The notes under the pieces: generated by a model
The model's input: only the letters and a program-made list of their open reading frames with translations
What the model was told of the DNA's origin: nothing
Database searches by the model: none
Shown here: one piece after another, positions 63,499-64,000 of the stretch
Layout: each line of letters opens with the position of its first letter
Numbering within the stretch: the first letter of the stretch is position 1
Origin: Methylobacterium mesophilicum SR1.6/6
GTDB lineage: Bacteria; Pseudomonadota; Alphaproteobacteria; Rhizobiales; Beijerinckiaceae
DNA length: 64,000 bases
Reading direction: 5' to 3'
Assembly: GCF_000364445.2 (NCBI RefSeq)
Contig: NZ_CP043538.1
Span: 1,309,612 to 1,373,611 of the forward strand
Made by a program: the position numbers and the translations under genes

Positions 63499-64000
63499 AT
63501 GCGCATCCCCGGCCTCGGCAACGCCGCCGACAACCCCAAGCACGCCACGCCCGGCGACGACCCGGAGCACTATCCCCGCGCTCGCGACGGCCGCGCCCCC
63601 AACGTCATGCGGATCGGCGAATGGGTGCCGATGCGCCAGCACCGGGACGAGGACGAGGTCGACTTCGCCATCGTCGGCACCGGGGCGGGCGGCGGAACCC
63701 TGGCCTGCCGGCTCGCCGAAGGCGGCGTGTCGGTGGTGGCCTTCGATGCCGGCCCGTATTTCCGGCCCCTGGAGGACTTCGCCTCGGACGAGAGTCACCA
63801 GTCCAAACTCTACTGGACGGACGAGCGCATCGTCGACGGCGAGAACCCGCTGCAGATGGGCTCGAACAATTCCGGCAAGGCGGTGGGCGGCTCGACCGTC
63901 CACTATGCCATGGTGGCCCTGCGCTTCCGACCGGAATGGTTCAAGGCTCGCACCCTCATGGGCTACGGCGCCGACTGGCCGATCGATTGGCGGGAGATGT
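63499..64000 (+). CDS. GMC-family dehydrogenase, large subunit (cut by right edge)
   Basis: The first 167 residues are in the window. EDEVDFAIVGTGAGGGTLAC is the FAD Rossmann motif at about residue 52, followed by NNSGKAVGGSTVHYAMVALR, the FAD-linking stretch of gluconate/sorbosone-type dehydrogenases. It pairs with the small subunit 12 nt upstream and is distinct from the complete GMC gene at 54203. The C-terminal His/Asn region lies outside the window. Confidence 0.8.
   Translation, partial: MRIPGLGNAADNPKHATPGDDPEHYPRARDGRAPNVMRIGEWVPMRQHRDEDEVDFAIVGTGAGGGTLACRLAEGGVSVVAFDAGPYFRPLEDFASDESHQSKLYWTDERIVDGENPLQMGSNNSGKAVGGSTVHYAMVALRFRPEWFKARTLMGYGADWPIDWREM

Overview
The window is high-GC DNA whose gene content fits a Methylobacterium-like alphaproteobacterium (order Hyphomicrobiales). 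The signs are DUF6894-type small proteins, an HWE-family histidine kinase, a PAS-rich hybrid kinase, many LysR/GntR-controlled catabolic cassettes, GMC dehydrogenases and a microbial rhodopsin. No rRNA or housekeeping gene is present to fix the species.

Layout. 1-2.1 kb: small membrane or unrecognised genes. 2.4-6.8 kb (minus): a signalling operon of hybrid PAS/GAF kinase, CheY-like receiver and receiver-adenylate cyclase. 7.35-12.4 kb: remains of an integrative element. It begins at a 47-nt 3' fragment of tRNA-Lys(CUU) and carries a hairpin over a ribosome binding site, a 51-codon gene coupled to a TOPRIM/DUF3987 primase-helicase, an iteron-like cluster and small unknown genes; no integrase is seen. 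13-19 kb: an ABC importer-amidohydrolase-racemase operon facing an arylmalonate-decarboxylase-like gene. 19.5-23.8 kb: LysR, SnoaL-like protein, secreted protein, quinone-oxidoreductase-like enzyme. 24.5-27 kb: metal genes (His-tailed EamA transporter, Cys-rich CDF efflux protein, MerR regulator) with a textbook MerR promoter. 27.2-30 kb: HWE kinase and receiver. 30.3-35 kb: two DUF6894 proteins, a DTG-motif rhodopsin with its beta-carotene dioxygenase (blh), and a Cache-domain chemoreceptor. 35.7-45.7 kb: catabolic cluster (GntR, SDR, ABC importer, alpha/beta hydrolase, cupin, RraA-like aldolase, MFS, LysR). 46-49.3 kb: drug-efflux MFS, an AT-rich degraded stretch and an HTH-like unknown. 50.2-52 kb: DUF1622 pair, a histidine phosphatase interrupted by TGA, a small unknown. 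52.3-64 kb: sugar-oxidation island (two SMP-30 lactonases, DoxX, two GMC dehydrogenases, a gluconate-dehydrogenase-type small subunit, GH15 glycosidase, ThDP enzyme, frameshifted enolase-superfamily enzyme).

How parts work together. Blh should supply retinal to the rhodopsin. MerR should switch the CDF gene. The 13-19 kb operon looks like uptake plus hydrolysis of a small N-containing compound. The 36-45 kb cluster looks like uptake and ring- or acid-catabolism of an unknown organic acid. The right end could turn sugars or glycosides into lactones and acids, and three of its promoters resemble general-stress (EcfG-type) sites.

Most gene-free gaps from about 19 to 50 kb hold copies of one dispersed palindromic repeat family (arms AAGCGGACA / TGTCCGCTT, then CGGCTTTCGGCC). 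It is essentially absent from the signalling operon and the right-end island. This family, the DTG rhodopsin pair, the sequestered ribosome binding site of the mobile element, and the TGA-interrupted phosphatase are the observations I would follow first.
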